Shown in pieces: positions 47,911 through 48,300 of a stretch of 48,300 bases of DNA. This DNA comes from Psychromonas sp. 14N.309.X.WAT.B.A12 (GTDB lineage Bacteria; Pseudomonadota; Gammaproteobacteria; Enterobacterales; Psychromonadaceae): the NCBI RefSeq assembly GCF_030397575.1, contig NZ_JAPNXS010000016.1, positions 1 to 48,300 on the forward strand. The letters are read 5' to 3'. Numbering within the stretch: the first letter of the stretch is position 1; the number at the start of each line of letters is the position of its first letter. The notes below the pieces were generated by a model. The model ran no database searches, had not been told where the DNA came from, and was given only the letters and a program-made list of their open reading frames with translations. The translations under genes were made by a program, and so were the position numbers.

Positions 47911-48300
47911 AGGCGCTTGACGATGAAAAGTCGTCACAGCGCTTCTCTGCTCGTGGGCCATCGCTGTCGCGGATCCACCAGGGCACGCCGAGCTTAGCCC
48001 ACTCATAAACTGATACTGGCATATCATTCGCCCCTAGCTATCACACATAAGGTTGGCCACTACGTGGCGCTTATTTATCCCATGCTCAAGTCGGCATAAA
48101 CCAACAGCCAACAACGAAAAAATCCCTGCTGACATAGTCAACAGGGATTGTTCGAATTAGGCGCTTGGCGATGGAAAGTCGTCGCGATACTCGCCCAACT
48201 ATCACACATAAGGTTGGCCACTACGTGGCGCTTATTTATCCCATGCTCAAGTCGGCATAAACCAACAGCCAACAACGAAAAAATCCCTGCTGACATAGTC
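47911..48300 (-). repeat. Tandem structured repeat, possibly 5S-rRNA-derived or a new ncRNA
   Basis: A 102-bp segment at 48038-48139 recurs without change at 48199-48300, a 161-bp period cut by the window end. The 3' part of each minus-strand unit is also repeated (47911-47935 against 48159-48183, few changes). The left unit carries about 90 extra bases (roughly 47937-48030). On the minus strand each unit can form a three-way junction: GTTGG/CCAAC closing, ATGC/GCAT and CCAC/GTGG arms (48052-48105 and 48213-48266). Each ends in CATCG(C/T)CAAGCGCC plus a terminator. That end and scattered blocks resemble 5S rRNA in order. The region is clearly GC-richer than its flank. Confidence 0.7.
48115..48149 (-). 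terminator. Intrinsic terminator between repeat units
   Basis: AATCCCTG/CAGGGATT (8 bp) plus TGAC/GTCA inside one mismatch, loop ATA, then T6 on the minus strand. The same hairpin begins again at 48282 and is cut by the window end. It resembles terminators at the 3' end of rRNA operons. Confidence 0.82.

Noticed and set aside
48038-48300. Integron attC sites
   Set aside because: GCCCAAC and GTTGGCC occur near each other, but the second does not fit the GTTRRRY core, there are no gene cassettes, and the unit order with terminators does not fit attC.

Overview
The window looks like chromosomal DNA of a marine, AT-rich gammaproteobacterium of the Psychromonas/Vibrio/Shewanella neighbourhood. 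The reasons are the rpoE-rseABC locus, class I adenylate cyclase, MetJ, SlmA, the lptM-lysA-dapF-xerC-yigB-uvrD chain, ftsN-hslVU and a mtlADR operon, together with brown-alga-type sugar genes. Psychromonas is my best guess, from gene content and memory only; no search was possible. No phage, transposase, CRISPR array or tRNA gene was recognised.

Layout. 1-105: a stable-RNA (rrn P1-like) promoter firing leftwards out of the window. 156-2733: rseC, rseB, rseA and rpoE (minus strand) behind a probable sigma-E promoter. 2902-9497: nadB, ygfX/sdhE, ygfZ, cyaA and metJ. 9568-16755: an alginate-oligomer module, with eda and kdgK (minus), two tandem PL17 oligoalginate lyases (plus) and a FadR-type GntR regulator (minus). 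16996-24956: mscS-slmA, coaBC, radC, rpmB-rpmG, a small membrane protein, mutM, a lipoprotein 5'-nucleotidase and coaD. 24968-31733: two small unknown ORFs, lptM, lysA, dapF, xerC, yigB and uvrD with a LexA-like box. 32093-36994: an unknown helical protein, argS, ftsN, and hslVU behind a sigma-32-like promoter. 37099-40801: the mannitol operon mtlA-mtlD-mtlR. 41424-44741: a phosphonate-type ABC transporter, phnD-phnC-phnE-phnE. 45022-47349: a secreted protein with two EF-hands, a GH16-like catalytic region and an Ig-like tail. 47350-48300: gene-free, ending in a tandem structured repeat with minus-strand terminators.

How it works together. The PL17 enzymes would cut alginate oligomers to unsaturated monomers; after reduction by an enzyme not encoded here, KdgK and Eda would take KDG to pyruvate and glyceraldehyde 3-phosphate. 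Mannitol uptake and oxidation handles the other main brown-algal carbon source. CRP-like sites lie upstream of both systems, and cyaA, which makes the CRP ligand, is in the same window. The secreted GH16-like protein suggests attack on a further polysaccharide.

The most unusual part is the right edge. A 161-bp-period repeat contains a predicted three-way-junction RNA fold, a 3' part resembling the end of 5S rRNA, and an intrinsic terminator, all on the minus strand. With the rrn-like promoter at the left edge this suggests the window sits between two rRNA operons. Other points worth a look are an active-site insertion separating the two PL17 paralogues, a 26-codon ORF with a strong ribosome-binding site where cyaY often lies, a MetJ with a shortened C-terminus, and several small genes whose starts had to be corrected.
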